From Desulfobacterales bacterium (lineage in GTDB: Bacteria > Desulfobacterota > Desulfobacteria > Desulfobacterales > JASFBJ01), in contig JASFBJ010000026.1 in NCBI GenBank assembly GCA_030149585.1, positions 1 to 19,754 of the forward strand: a stretch of 19,754 bases of DNA. The letters are read 5' to 3'. The notes beneath the pieces are model-generated. The model made no database searches. It had not been told where the DNA came from and was given only the letters and a program-made list of their open reading frames with translations. The translations under genes and the position numbers were made by a program. Positions within the stretch are counted from its first letter, which is position 1. The number at the start of each line of letters is the position of its first letter. Below are positions 1 through 7,483 of this stretch, in pieces.

Positions 1-26
1 ATAGCACAATAACCATTATTTGAAAA

Positions 27-732
27 CTATAAATGTAAAGGGCGTCCCCTATGCCACTTAATCTCGAACATCAAATAATAAAGAAGCCTTGCCATACCAA
101 AAACCACAAAAAAAGAAAAAATCACATCACTCAAAAAATGTCTGCCCTGCACGATCCTGGTTAATCCAACCATTAAGCTATAAGAAAATAAAATTATAAA
201 ATATCTATTTCCAAGCCTGGGGAATAAAAATGCTATAGCCACAAAATAAAATCCCATTGCAGCATGTCCGCTGACAAAAGAGCAATTATGGTCACACTCT
301 TTGGCAATTAAAATAGCCGGTGTAAAAGTATTTGCTCCACCAAACTCGATAACGTGATCCGGCCTGGCCCTGCCCCAGTTACCCTTTAAAACAACATTTA
401 CAAAAAGTCCCGGGCCTAAAATAAGAGCCAGCAAAAGATAAAAGATTTTTTTTGCGCGTTAAATCAAAGGGTTTTGTTTTACAAAAAAAACATATCACTA
501 AACTGCCCACAAAGCCAATGGTAATAATATCCACTGACTTATAAAAAAATTTAAAGAGAGCCATCTTTTTTTTAAAAAAATGATTAGCGGGGTTATAAAA
601 TAAACCAGAGAATTTTAGATCAATCTGGGGGAAAGCCAGAAACAAAATTGCCAGTAAAATCAATGAAAGCCAATACCAGATTGATAAACCTGCCAGAGCA
701 GGCTCTTTTTTTTTGGTTATGATTTGATGCAA
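27..732 (-). pseudogene. PAP2-family lipid phosphatase (possible lipid A phosphatase), frame broken at an A8 run
   Basis: Two overlapping minus-strand frames (379-732 and 27-434) together make one PAP2 membrane phosphatase. Removing one A from the eight-A run at 446-453 gives a continuous frame of 234 residues, a normal length for the family. The first frame holds the N-terminal membrane segments. The second holds every catalytic motif: KGNWGRARP (motif 1), CSFVSGH (motif 2) and TRIVQGRHFLSD (motif 3). The start is probably TTG at 730-732, five bases after an AAGGCGG ribosome-binding site and 18 bases after msbA. PAP2 enzymes of this type (LpxE, LpxF and relatives) remove phosphate from lipid A or other lipids on the periplasmic face of the inner membrane. 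Its place directly after msbA supports a lipid A substrate, which is inference. The break may be a real mutation, a sequencing error at a homopolymer, or a transcriptional-slippage site. Confidence 0.85.
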
Positions 733-750
733 TCAATCCGCCTTTTTCTA

Positions 751-2505
751 TTACGGTTTAATATCATTACCAAACTGCATCTTATGCAATTTGGCGTAGT
801 GTGCGTCCATAGCTAATAGTTCAGCCTGGGTGCCCTGCACTATAATTTCCCCATTTTTTAAAACAATAATTCTGTCAGCGTAACCAATGGTCGAAAGCCG
901 ATGAGCAATGACAAAGGTGGTGCGTCCCTGCATAAGATTTTCCAATGCCTTTTGCACAAGGGTTTCAGCCTGGGTATCAAGAGCTGAAGTGGCCTCATCC
1001 AAAATTAAAATAGGAGCATCTTTTAAAAGAGCCCGGGCAATACAAATTCTCTGCTTTTCTCCGCCTGACAGCCGTCCACCGAGCTCACCAATATTTGTAT
1101 CAAAGCCTTCGGGAAATTCTTTTATAAAATCCAGAGCATATGCCGCACCTGCAGCTCTTTCAATCTCTTTATTGCCTGCTTTTGGATTTCCATAGGCAAT
1201 ATTTCCGCGAACTGTATCATTAAATAAAATCGGTTCCTGTGTAACAATTGCTATCTGATCTCTAAGAGATTTTAAAGAAGCATCCCGTATATCAACACCA
1301 TCAATAATAATATTGCCCTGATTAATATCAAAAAAACGGGGAATCAGATTTACCAGAGAAGTTTTGCCGCCGCCGCTCATGCCCACGAGAGCCAGAATCT
1401 TTCCGGGTTGAACATCCAGATTAATCTTCTTTAAAACCATTAAGTCTTCATATTTAAAATATACATTATTAAAGATAACCCGATGGGGACAGCGCTTTAG
1501 TTGAACTGGATCAAGCGCCTCTTTAATATCCGACTGGGTCTCCATGACCTCAAAAACCCGGTCCGCGCCGGCTAATCCCTGCTGGATTACATTATTTAAT
1601 TTACTGAGCTTTTTAACCGGGCCGTAAAGCAATAGTACAGCCGCAATAAAAGAAAAAAATGTTCCAGGAGTTGATTCACCTGAAATCACCTTAAAACCAC
1701 CATACCAGATTACAAGGGCCACACCGATTCCTCCCAGAAACTCCATCACAGGTGATGATAATGCTTTAGACCTAATGGTTTTCATCTCAAGTTTAAACAG
1801 TTTTAAGGTTTTGTCATGAAATCTTTTCTTTTCATAAGGCTCCATGCCAAAGGCTTTAACGATCTTATTTCCTGCAAAAGTTTCATGCAGCATAGCAGTT
1901 AAATCCGCCATGGCCTCCTGAGTGCCGGTTGTTACCTTGCGAACTCTTTTTCCAATTGCCACAATTGGAAAAAATGCTACCGGCAAAACAACAAAGGCAA
2001 ACAGAGCCATTTTCCAGTCCCGATAAAAAATCACGCAGGTCAAGCCGATAATCGTGAAAAAATCTCTTAATGTCCCGGTTATAGCTGAAGAGACCATAGA
2101 CTTTATAATATTAACATCATTGGTAATCCTCGACATTAAGACGCCTGTTTTTTCTTTTTGGAAAAATGAGATCGGCAGGTCACTGATCTTTTCATAGAGC
2201 TGGTTTCTCAACCTGCGTATGATATTTTGCCCCACATAATGCATCAGACATTCCTGACCGTACATCCCCACTCCCTGCAGAAAATAGACAATAATCACAG
2301 CCAGGGGGATTAACCTGAGCATTGTCACATCCTTATTTATAAAGATGTCATCCACCACTGGTTTGATTAAAAATGGAACCGCTGAACTGGCCCCGGCCAT
2401 AACCAGCATACAAACCATTGCCATTGCCAGCTTGCCCCACTGATCTTTGACAAGTTTCAATAACTCACGATGTCTTGAATTTAACTTAAATAAATATTTC
2501 TTCAT
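751..2505 (-). CDS. msbA: MsbA-type lipid A/phospholipid flippase, ABC exporter
   Basis: A 584-residue half-size ABC exporter with a membrane domain (about residues 25-315) fused to an ATPase domain (about 340-580). Visible motifs are Walker A GMSGGGKT (375-382), the Q-loop glutamine at 423, the signature LSGGEKQR (479-486), Walker B ILILDE (499-504) and the H-loop histidine at 535 in AHRLST. MsbA works as a homodimer in the inner membrane and flips core-lipid A to the periplasmic leaflet. Generic exporters of this family can look alike, but its position directly after lpxB and a DUF374 acyltransferase in a lipid A operon supports MsbA. The ATG overlaps the stop of the upstream gene by one base (TAATG), which suggests translational coupling. 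Confidence 0.93.
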   Translation of the reverse strand: MKKYLFKLNSRHRELLKLVKDQWGKLAMAMVCMLVMAGASSAVPFLIKPVVDDIFINKDVTMLRLIPLAVIIVYFLQGVGMYGQECLMHYVGQNIIRRLRNQLYEKISDLPISFFQKEKTGVLMSRITNDVNIIKSMVSSAITGTLRDFFTIIGLTCVIFYRDWKMALFAFVVLPVAFFPIVAIGKRVRKVTTGTQEAMADLTAMLHETFAGNKIVKAFGMEPYEKKRFHDKTLKLFKLEMKTIRSKALSSPVMEFLGGIGVALVIWYGGFKVISGESTPGTFFSFIAAVLLLYGPVKKLSKLNNVIQQGLAGADRVFEVMETQSDIKEALDPVQLKRCPHRVIFNNVYFKYEDLMVLKKINLDVQPGKILALVGMSGGGKTSLVNLIPRFFDINQGNIIIDGVDIRDASLKSLRDQIAIVTQEPILFNDTVRGNIAYGNPKAGNKEIERAAGAAYALDFIKEFPEGFDTNIGELGGRLSGGEKQRICIARALLKDAPILILDEATSALDTQAETLVQKALENLMQGRTTFVIAHRLSTIGYADRIIVLKNGEIIVQGTQAELLAMDAHYAKLHKMQFGNDIKP

Positions 2506-3209
2506 TATTTTAAAGATATTTTTTCTGGTGAATGTCCAAAAGAAAGGTCTGCCTGTCTGGTAAGTTCATTTAGGACATTTTCAAGTTTCTGCATATTTTC
2601 CCTGAGCTGTGTACTTTCTGCGCTTTTTGATACATAAATGGGATTACCATATATGAGTTTGCAGCGAGTGGCAGGCCAGGGCAGAATAAATCTATCCCAA
2701 CTGCTAAAAACCTTAAAATGTTTTGCGCTATAACTCAAAGGAATAATTGGAAAGCCTGTTTTTTTTGCTAAAAAAATAATACCGGGTTGCACTTTATTTG
2801 CCGGCCCCTTGGGGCCATCAGGAATAATCGCACCTGAGGATTTTTCATTTTTTAATTTTCTTACCATCTCGCTTAGGGCTGCCCGTCCACCCCGGCTGGT
2901 TGAACCTCTGACAGTCTTATTACCCTGATACCGTACCACCTGAGCAATTACTTCACCATCTGCTGAATTGCTAATTAAAACCGTACACCCCATATTTTTA
3001 TGCAGATACCCAGGTAATAGAAGTCTGGAATGCCAGAGGGCAAAAATAAACTTTCCTGAATTTATAAGTTCCTCGATATTTTCATAACCGTTTTGCTCTA
3101 CTTTAGTCAGACAAAACCACCAGTCAATCCAAAATTTACCGAGCAAACCAATAAATTTTGCAACCTTTCGGTTTTTTCTGATTTTCTTTATTCTTTTTTT
3201 TAAAGTCAT
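2505..3209 (-). CDS. DUF374 lysophospholipid-acyltransferase-like protein, probable late lipid A acyltransferase
   Basis: A 234-residue protein of the DUF374 family (LPLAT-like superfamily). Family hallmarks in order are a basic N terminus, ALWHSRLLLPGY (about 57-68) with the candidate catalytic histidine, SNSADGE, VRGSTSRGG, the IPDGPKGP block, and the closing SWDRFILPWPATR segment. I recall that LpxJ of Helicobacter and Campylobacter, which adds a secondary acyl chain to lipid A, belongs to this general class; that assignment should be verified. The gene sits six bases after lpxB and overlaps msbA by one base, so a late acylation step just before flipping fits well. That role is inferred. 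The alternative is acylation of a phospholipid precursor. Confidence 0.8.
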   Translation of the reverse strand: MTLKKRIKKIRKNRKVAKFIGLLGKFWIDWWFCLTKVEQNGYENIEELINSGKFIFALWHSRLLLPGYLHKNMGCTVLISNSADGEVIAQVVRYQGNKTVRGSTSRGGRAALSEMVRKLKNEKSSGAIIPDGPKGPANKVQPGIIFLAKKTGFPIIPLSYSAKHFKVFSSWDRFILPWPATRCKLIYGNPIYVSKSAESTQLRENMQKLENVLNELTRQADLSFGHSPEKISLK

Positions 3210-3215
3210 CTATAT

Positions 3216-4355
3216 TTAACTGTTTAAAGTCATCATATCTAATGCCATATGGGCTACCCGGTTTGAAGCCCCAGGCCCGCCAAGCAGTTTATTAACCTTT
3301 TGCAATTCCTCTTGCATTTTTTCAAGCTGAGCAGAATTTTTTAGCATATTTATTGCCAAATTTCCAATTTTTTCCGGTGTTGCCTCATTCTGGATCAACT
3401 CAGGCACCAAATCTTTTTCAGCAACAAGATTTATCAACCCTATATTTTTAACGCGAATAAGAGCCCTGCCAAGCCAGTAGCTCAAAAAAGAAACACGATA
3501 TATTATTATCAAAGGCGTTTTTGTGATTGCCGCCTCCAAAGTGACTGTGCCGGAGGCTGCAATTGCCAGGGTGGATTGTCTGAAAACAGTTTGAGCAGGT
3601 TTTTCCACAATTTCAAAATAATCAGGATCATAATCTGAGCCGCCGATTGCTTTAATTTGTTCTATAGAAGCTGTTGGCGCACAAGAAATAATAAACCGGG
3701 CATTGGGGAGCTTCTGCCTGATTATTTTGGCAGCCCCAAGCATGACCGGCAAATGGCGCGTAATTTCTCCATCCCTGGACCCCGGCAAAAGACCGATCAG
3801 CGGATTAGGCAAAGATTTCGGCAGAGAATTTCCAGGTAATAAAGATGATTCAAGATCCAGCAGAGGGTGACCAACAAAAGTTACAGGTATATCATGTTTC
3901 TGGTAAAATTCAGCCTCAAAAGGCAAAATTACCGCTACCTTGTCCACAAGTTTTTTTATTTTTTTTACCCGCCCTGAACGCCATGCCCATATTTGAGGGG
4001 TAATATAATAAAGTATTGGGATATTAATCTTTTTTGCAGTTGACGCAATTCGCAGGTTAAAATCAGGGAAATCAATTAGAATCAAAAGATCCGGCATCAT
4101 AGTTTTTAGCAGGAGCCTGGCCTGTTTGAGACCGTTAAGCAAAGTCGGCAGTTTTGCAATTGCTTCGGTGATACCCACAACTGCCAGTTCACCGGCATCA
4201 ATGAGTATATCAACTCCGGCATCCTTTAAATACCGGCCGCCTATTCCAACAAAGGACAGGGATGGGTCCTTTTGACGAAGGGCTTTTACAAGGTTGGCAC
4301 CGTGCAGGTCACCAGATGCTTCGCCGGCAATTATCATAATGCATTTTTTTTTCAT
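3216..4355 (-). CDS. lpxB: Lipid-A-disaccharide synthase LpxB
   Basis: A 379-residue GT19-family glycosyltransferase that joins UDP-2,3-diacylglucosamine with lipid X to form the tetraacyl disaccharide 1-phosphate, at the inner face of the inner membrane. It opens with the family motif IAGEASGDLHGANL (about 9-22). It also has IDFPDFNL (94-101), matching the E. coli region that holds the essential aspartate, and the nucleotide-binding LLPGSRDGEI segment. Length is normal (E. coli about 382). The ATG is followed by an A-rich stretch, and no strong ribosome-binding site is seen in the 49-base gap after the oxidoreductase gene. It directly uses the product of lpxI, two genes upstream. Confidence 0.96.
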   Translation of the reverse strand: MKKKCIMIIAGEASGDLHGANLVKALRQKDPSLSFVGIGGRYLKDAGVDILIDAGELAVVGITEAIAKLPTLLNGLKQARLLLKTMMPDLLILIDFPDFNLRIASTAKKINIPILYYITPQIWAWRSGRVKKIKKLVDKVAVILPFEAEFYQKHDIPVTFVGHPLLDLESSLLPGNSLPKSLPNPLIGLLPGSRDGEITRHLPVMLGAAKIIRQKLPNARFIISCAPTASIEQIKAIGGSDYDPDYFEIVEKPAQTVFRQSTLAIAASGTVTLEAAITKTPLIIIYRVSFLSYWLGRALIRVKNIGLINLVAEKDLVPELIQNEATPEKIGNLAINMLKNSAQLEKMQEELQKVNKLLGGPGASNRVAHMALDMMTLNS

Positions 4356-4404
4356 ATTGGCAAATAAAATTGATATGAGAAAAGGAATGGGGATTAAAAC
4401 TGTT

Positions 4405-5355
4405 TTAATAATTTTGGCTGGTCAGCTTGATCTGATCCATTATATTCAGTGCCAGATTTAAAGCATCGCGTCCCATCTGACCGGTTACAGCCGGAGTCTT
4501 CCGTTTTGCAACAGCTTCAACAAAGGAACGTAATTCATCATCCAGCGCATCCCCCCCTTTGAAACTATGATGTTTAATATCCATTCCAGGAATAAGCCCT
4601 TTTTCATTTGCTCCATCTTGCCGAATAACTGATATCTTATGTTCGGCAAAATCCACGGAAAGATAGGCATCCGGCTGAAAAATTCTAATTTTTCGCTCAT
4701 TTTTTTCTGAAATTCGGCTGGCAGTAACATTAGCAACACAACCATTATTAAATTCAACCCGGGCATTTGCAATGTCCACATGCTCTGAGACAACCGGAAT
4801 CCCGGCTGCGTGAATGCTTTTAATCTTTGATCCCACTAAATTTAATATAATATCAATATCATGAATCATTAAATCAAGCACCACGCTAACATCTGTGCAC
4901 CGCGGCTTATAAATACTGAGGCGATGGGATTCAATAAATCGGGGTTTTTTAATAATCTCTTCCAGAGCCAGAACTGCTGAATTAAATCTTTCAAGATGAC
5001 CCACCTGAATCAATAAATTATTATCAGCCGCTATTTGAATTAATTCATCAGCCTCTTTGAGCTGAGTGGTAATTGGTTTTTCAATAAAAACATCAACGCC
5101 ATTTTGTAAAAAAGCTTTGCTGATAGCATAGTGAGCCGGTGTTGGAGCAGCAATGCTGACAGCATCGACCCTGGTAAACAGCTCTGTATAATCAGTAAAA
5201 AAATCGGTATTTAAGTTTTTGGCCACCTTCCCGGCAGCCTCTGAGTCAATATCAACCAGGCCCACAAGTTCAACATTATCCATGCCTTTAAATTTTTGAG
5301 CATGAAACTTGCCCAGATAACCAACACCAATAACAGCGATCTTGATTTTTCCCAT
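4405..5355 (-). CDS. Gfo/Idh/MocA-family NAD(P)-dependent oxidoreductase, GnnA-like
   Basis: A 316-residue oxidoreductase. The N-terminal Rossmann fold carries GVGYLGKFHA (10-19), followed by the family EKP motif (92-94), VGHLERFNSA (118-127) and DLMIHDIDI (161-169) with a likely catalytic histidine at 165. The C-terminal half is the usual alpha/beta dimerisation domain. An AGGA ribosome-binding site lies eight bases before the ATG. Its place between lpxI and lpxB resembles gnnA, whose product oxidises the 3-OH of UDP-GlcNAc so that GnnB can aminate it, giving lipid A with amide-linked chains at the 3 positions. No GnnB-type aminotransferase is present here, so the substrate is unknown. A nucleotide-sugar or lipid A precursor is the best inference. 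Confidence 0.85.
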   Translation of the reverse strand: MGKIKIAVIGVGYLGKFHAQKFKGMDNVELVGLVDIDSEAAGKVAKNLNTDFFTDYTELFTRVDAVSIAAPTPAHYAISKAFLQNGVDVFIEKPITTQLKEADELIQIAADNNLLIQVGHLERFNSAVLALEEIIKKPRFIESHRLSIYKPRCTDVSVVLDLMIHDIDIILNLVGSKIKSIHAAGIPVVSEHVDIANARVEFNNGCVANVTASRISEKNERKIRIFQPDAYLSVDFAEHKISVIRQDGANEKGLIPGMDIKHHSFKGGDALDDELRSFVEAVAKRKTPAVTGQMGRDALNLALNIMDQIKLTSQNY

Positions 5356-5368
5356 CTTAAAATTCCTG

Positions 5369-6175
5369 TCAATCCTCTAAAGCTATAATAGCAATTCCAA
5401 CCCGGTCAGCCAATTCAATCATTTCATCACGGTCAAAAACAACTGCTTTACCGGCCTCTACTGCTAAGGCTCTGATGCCGGATGCTTTCATAACTGATAT
5501 GGTATCAACCCCAATGGCGGGTATGTCAAAACGGGTATCCTGAATAGGCTTGCAGACTTTTATGGCACAGGCATTGCCATCGCCCAGCTTTCCTCCGCGT
5601 TTTAATGTAGCATCTGTTCCGTCAATTGCCTCAACCGCTAAAACTGAACCACCACTGACGACTACACATTGACCAATGTCCAGGCCTCCGATCTTTTTTG
5701 CAATTTTCCATCCCAGATCTATATCCTTTTTTTCACCCCGGTTAGGTTTGCGTTTGGTCCAGACCCCTTTGACAGCCAAAAGTTCCGGAAGCAAAAAGGT
5801 AGCAGGACGAATCTTTATTTTTTCTTTTTCCAGCAAGGCGGCAAAAGCTCTCAAAAGAGCGTCATCATGAGTATGACGCATCCCGGCAACTAGTGATATA
5901 GCTTTAATATCCGGTTTGACATCCGAAAATATCCTGGTTTTACGAATTGCGCCCATCATCACGGCCTGCTCAACCTGATGAGCCTTAAAAAACTTAAGCA
6001 ATTTTTTAACCTGCCCCAGATGAAGCCATATAAATTCCTGAGCATATTGTTCCAGCTCCGGCTGAGCCTCATTTATATAACCAACAGCAAAAACCGAAAA
6101 TCCTTTTTCCCTTGCAGCCTGGGCAAAAATAATGGGAAACTGTCCGTTCCCGGCAATAATTCCAATTTTTTTCAT
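5369..6175 (-). CDS. lpxI: UDP-2,3-diacylglucosamine pyrophosphatase LpxI (DUF1009)
   Basis: A 268-residue LpxI, the enzyme that cleaves UDP-2,3-diacylglucosamine to lipid X and UMP in bacteria without LpxH. The N terminus IGIIAGNGQFPIIFA and the internal MGAIRKTRIF and RHTHDDALLRA segments are typical. The C-terminal catalytic domain contains RFDIPAIGVDT (215-225), whose aspartate 224 matches the catalytic Asp225 known in Caulobacter LpxI. The start codon lies one base after the lpxA stop (TAAAATG), so translation is probably coupled. It supplies lipid X to LpxB, encoded two genes downstream. Confidence 0.95.
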   Translation of the reverse strand: MKKIGIIAGNGQFPIIFAQAAREKGFSVFAVGYINEAQPELEQYAQEFIWLHLGQVKKLLKFFKAHQVEQAVMMGAIRKTRIFSDVKPDIKAISLVAGMRHTHDDALLRAFAALLEKEKIKIRPATFLLPELLAVKGVWTKRKPNRGEKKDIDLGWKIAKKIGGLDIGQCVVVSGGSVLAVEAIDGTDATLKRGGKLGDGNACAIKVCKPIQDTRFDIPAIGVDTISVMKASGIRALAVEAGKAVVFDRDEMIELADRVGIAIIALED

Positions 6176-6176
6176 T

Positions 6177-6947
6177 TTATCGTGTAATGCCGCGCTGAGA
6201 AGATTTGATAAATTCGATTAAAGCATTTACTTCAGGCAGCGGCTCTACCTGGGCTCCAACCCTTTCAATTGCCTCGTTAAGGGTCAAGCCGATCCTGAAA
6301 ATTATCCGGTAAACCTTTTTTAGGGCAGCCATGGTAGCAGGAGAAAAACCATGGCGCTTTAAACCTACCCGATTTATGCCTCGTAAAACAGCCCTGTCAC
6401 CGGCAACAATCACATAAGGGACAATATCTTTGACAACCGCTGATTTACCTCCAACAAAAGCATAATCGCCAATCCTCACAAACTGATGAATAGCAACAAG
6501 GCCTCCAATCGTAGCATGATCTCCAATCTCAATATGTCCGGCAAGGGTTGCATTATTGGCAAGAACCACATTTTTTCCAACACGGCAGTCATGGGCAATA
6601 TGAGTATAGGCCATCAAAAAACACTCTTCGCCTATTTCAGTAATTCCGCCTCCAAATTCAGTTCCGCGATGAATCGTAACAAACTCCCGAATCAGGGTTT
6701 TATCACCGATTTTAACAATGGTCTTTCCACCTTTAAATTTTAAGGACTGGGGTATTGCCCCAATTGCAGCATACTGAAATATCTGACAATCGGAACCAAT
6801 TATCACATAAGGATCAATCACAACATGAGAGCCGATTGTGGTACCTGATCCAACAACCACATCATCACCGATTACGGTATAAGGGCCTATTTTTACATCA
6901 GTATCAATTTGGGCTTTAGAGCTGATAATCGCTGTTGGGTGAATCAT
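6177..6947 (-). CDS. lpxA: UDP-N-acetylglucosamine O-acyltransferase LpxA
   Basis: A 256-residue left-handed beta-helix protein built from hexapeptide repeats over about residues 1-190, with the normal C-terminal helical domain ending in RGITR. It catalyses the first step of lipid A synthesis, acyl transfer from acyl-ACP to UDP-GlcNAc. The active-site segment THIAHDCRVG carries H116 and H119, matching E. coli H122 and catalytic H125; Q67 and K70 also match. G167 corresponds to E. coli G173 in the hydrocarbon ruler, which suggests a long acyl chain, while R185 stands where E. coli has H191. The chain-length inference is weak. The ATG overlaps the fabZ stop by four bases (ATGA). Confidence 0.96.
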   Translation of the reverse strand: MIHPTAIISSKAQIDTDVKIGPYTVIGDDVVVGSGTTIGSHVVIDPYVIIGSDCQIFQYAAIGAIPQSLKFKGGKTIVKIGDKTLIREFVTIHRGTEFGGGITEIGEECFLMAYTHIAHDCRVGKNVVLANNATLAGHIEIGDHATIGGLVAIHQFVRIGDYAFVGGKSAVVKDIVPYVIVAGDRAVLRGINRVGLKRHGFSPATMAALKKVYRIIFRIGLTLNEAIERVGAQVEPLPEVNALIEFIKSSQRGITR

Positions 6948-7390
6948 TTTTTATCTCCGATCGTTGCCAGTAACTGCGCCTCTGCTACCAAAACATCATC
7001 AACAAAGGCCTTGCCGGCAAGTTTCACAACTCTGGTTCTTTTTTTCAGATATTCAACTTCAAAAATAAGTTGATCCCCGGGAAAAACAGGTTTTCTGAAT
7101 CTGACTTTATCCATACCCATAAAATAAAATGCAGAAATCTGCTCATTTCCCGGCAAACCCTCGGCAAATAATAATCCTCCGGCCTGGGCCATTGCTTCAA
7201 TAATTAAAACCCCCGGCATAATAGGTTCGCCAGGAAAATGACCTTGAAAAAACGGCTCGTTAAAGCTGACATTTTTCAAGGCCCTTATGCTTTTATCAAC
7301 TTTAATATCCAGCACCCTGTCAATCAATAAAAACGGATATTTATGTGGTAATTTATGTAAAATTTTCTGTATATTGTAAATATCATTCAT
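6944..7390 (-). CDS. fabZ: 3-hydroxyacyl-ACP dehydratase FabZ
   Basis: A 148-residue hot-dog-fold dehydratase of type II fatty acid synthesis. It dehydrates 3-hydroxyacyl-ACP and so competes with LpxA and LpxD for the same substrate, which explains its usual place between lpxD and lpxA. The catalytic pair is visible: H51 in QGHFPGEPIMPGV and E65 in IIEAMAQAGG. The N-terminal LPHKYPFLLIDRV is the family hallmark. It overlaps lpxA by four bases. Upstream lies a 93-base gap with an imperfect tandem repeat, and only weak Shine-Dalgarno sequence precedes the ATG. Confidence 0.96.
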   Translation of the reverse strand: MNDIYNIQKILHKLPHKYPFLLIDRVLDIKVDKSIRALKNVSFNEPFFQGHFPGEPIMPGVLIIEAMAQAGGLLFAEGLPGNEQISAFYFMGMDKVRFRKPVFPGDQLIFEVEYLKKRTRVVKLAGKAFVDDVLVAEAQLLATIGDKK

Positions 7391-7396
7391 CTTGCC

Positions 7397-7449
7397 GATC
7401 CCATTTTTCTTGTCAATCCTATTTTTTTATCAATCCTATTTTTCTTATC
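7397..7449 (-). repeat. Imperfect 17-18 bp tandem repeat upstream of fabZ
   Basis: Three head-to-tail copies fill 53 of the 93 bases between lpxD and fabZ. Read on the minus strand they are GATAAGAAAAATAGGATT (7432-7449), GATAAAAAAATAGGATT (7415-7431, one A shorter) and GACAAGAAAAATGGGATC (7397-7414). A partial fourth copy, GGCAAG, abuts the fabZ ATG. Each copy includes a purine-rich stretch that could act as a weak ribosome-binding site. The repeat is not in the reading frame of either neighbour. Slipped-strand duplication of the leader is the simplest explanation. Confidence 0.85.
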
Positions 7450-7483
7450 AGGCAAATGACTGTGTTGTATCAATCGCTTTCTT

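Noticed and set aside
1..26. A minus-strand ATG at 14-16 (MVIVL...) that could begin another gene after the PAP2 phosphatase
   Set aside because: Only five codons are visible, no ribosome-binding site precedes it, and the window ends.
564..590. T8/A7 runs and the A9 run at 706-714 as further frameshift sites in the PAP2 gene
   Set aside because: The frame is continuous through them and only the run at 446-453 needs repair to give the full protein.
908..1195. A 95-codon open frame on the plus strand opposite msbA, and similar frames opposite lpxD, lolC and bamA
   Set aside because: They mirror conserved coding sequence, have no recognisable domains or ribosome-binding sites, and look like shadows.
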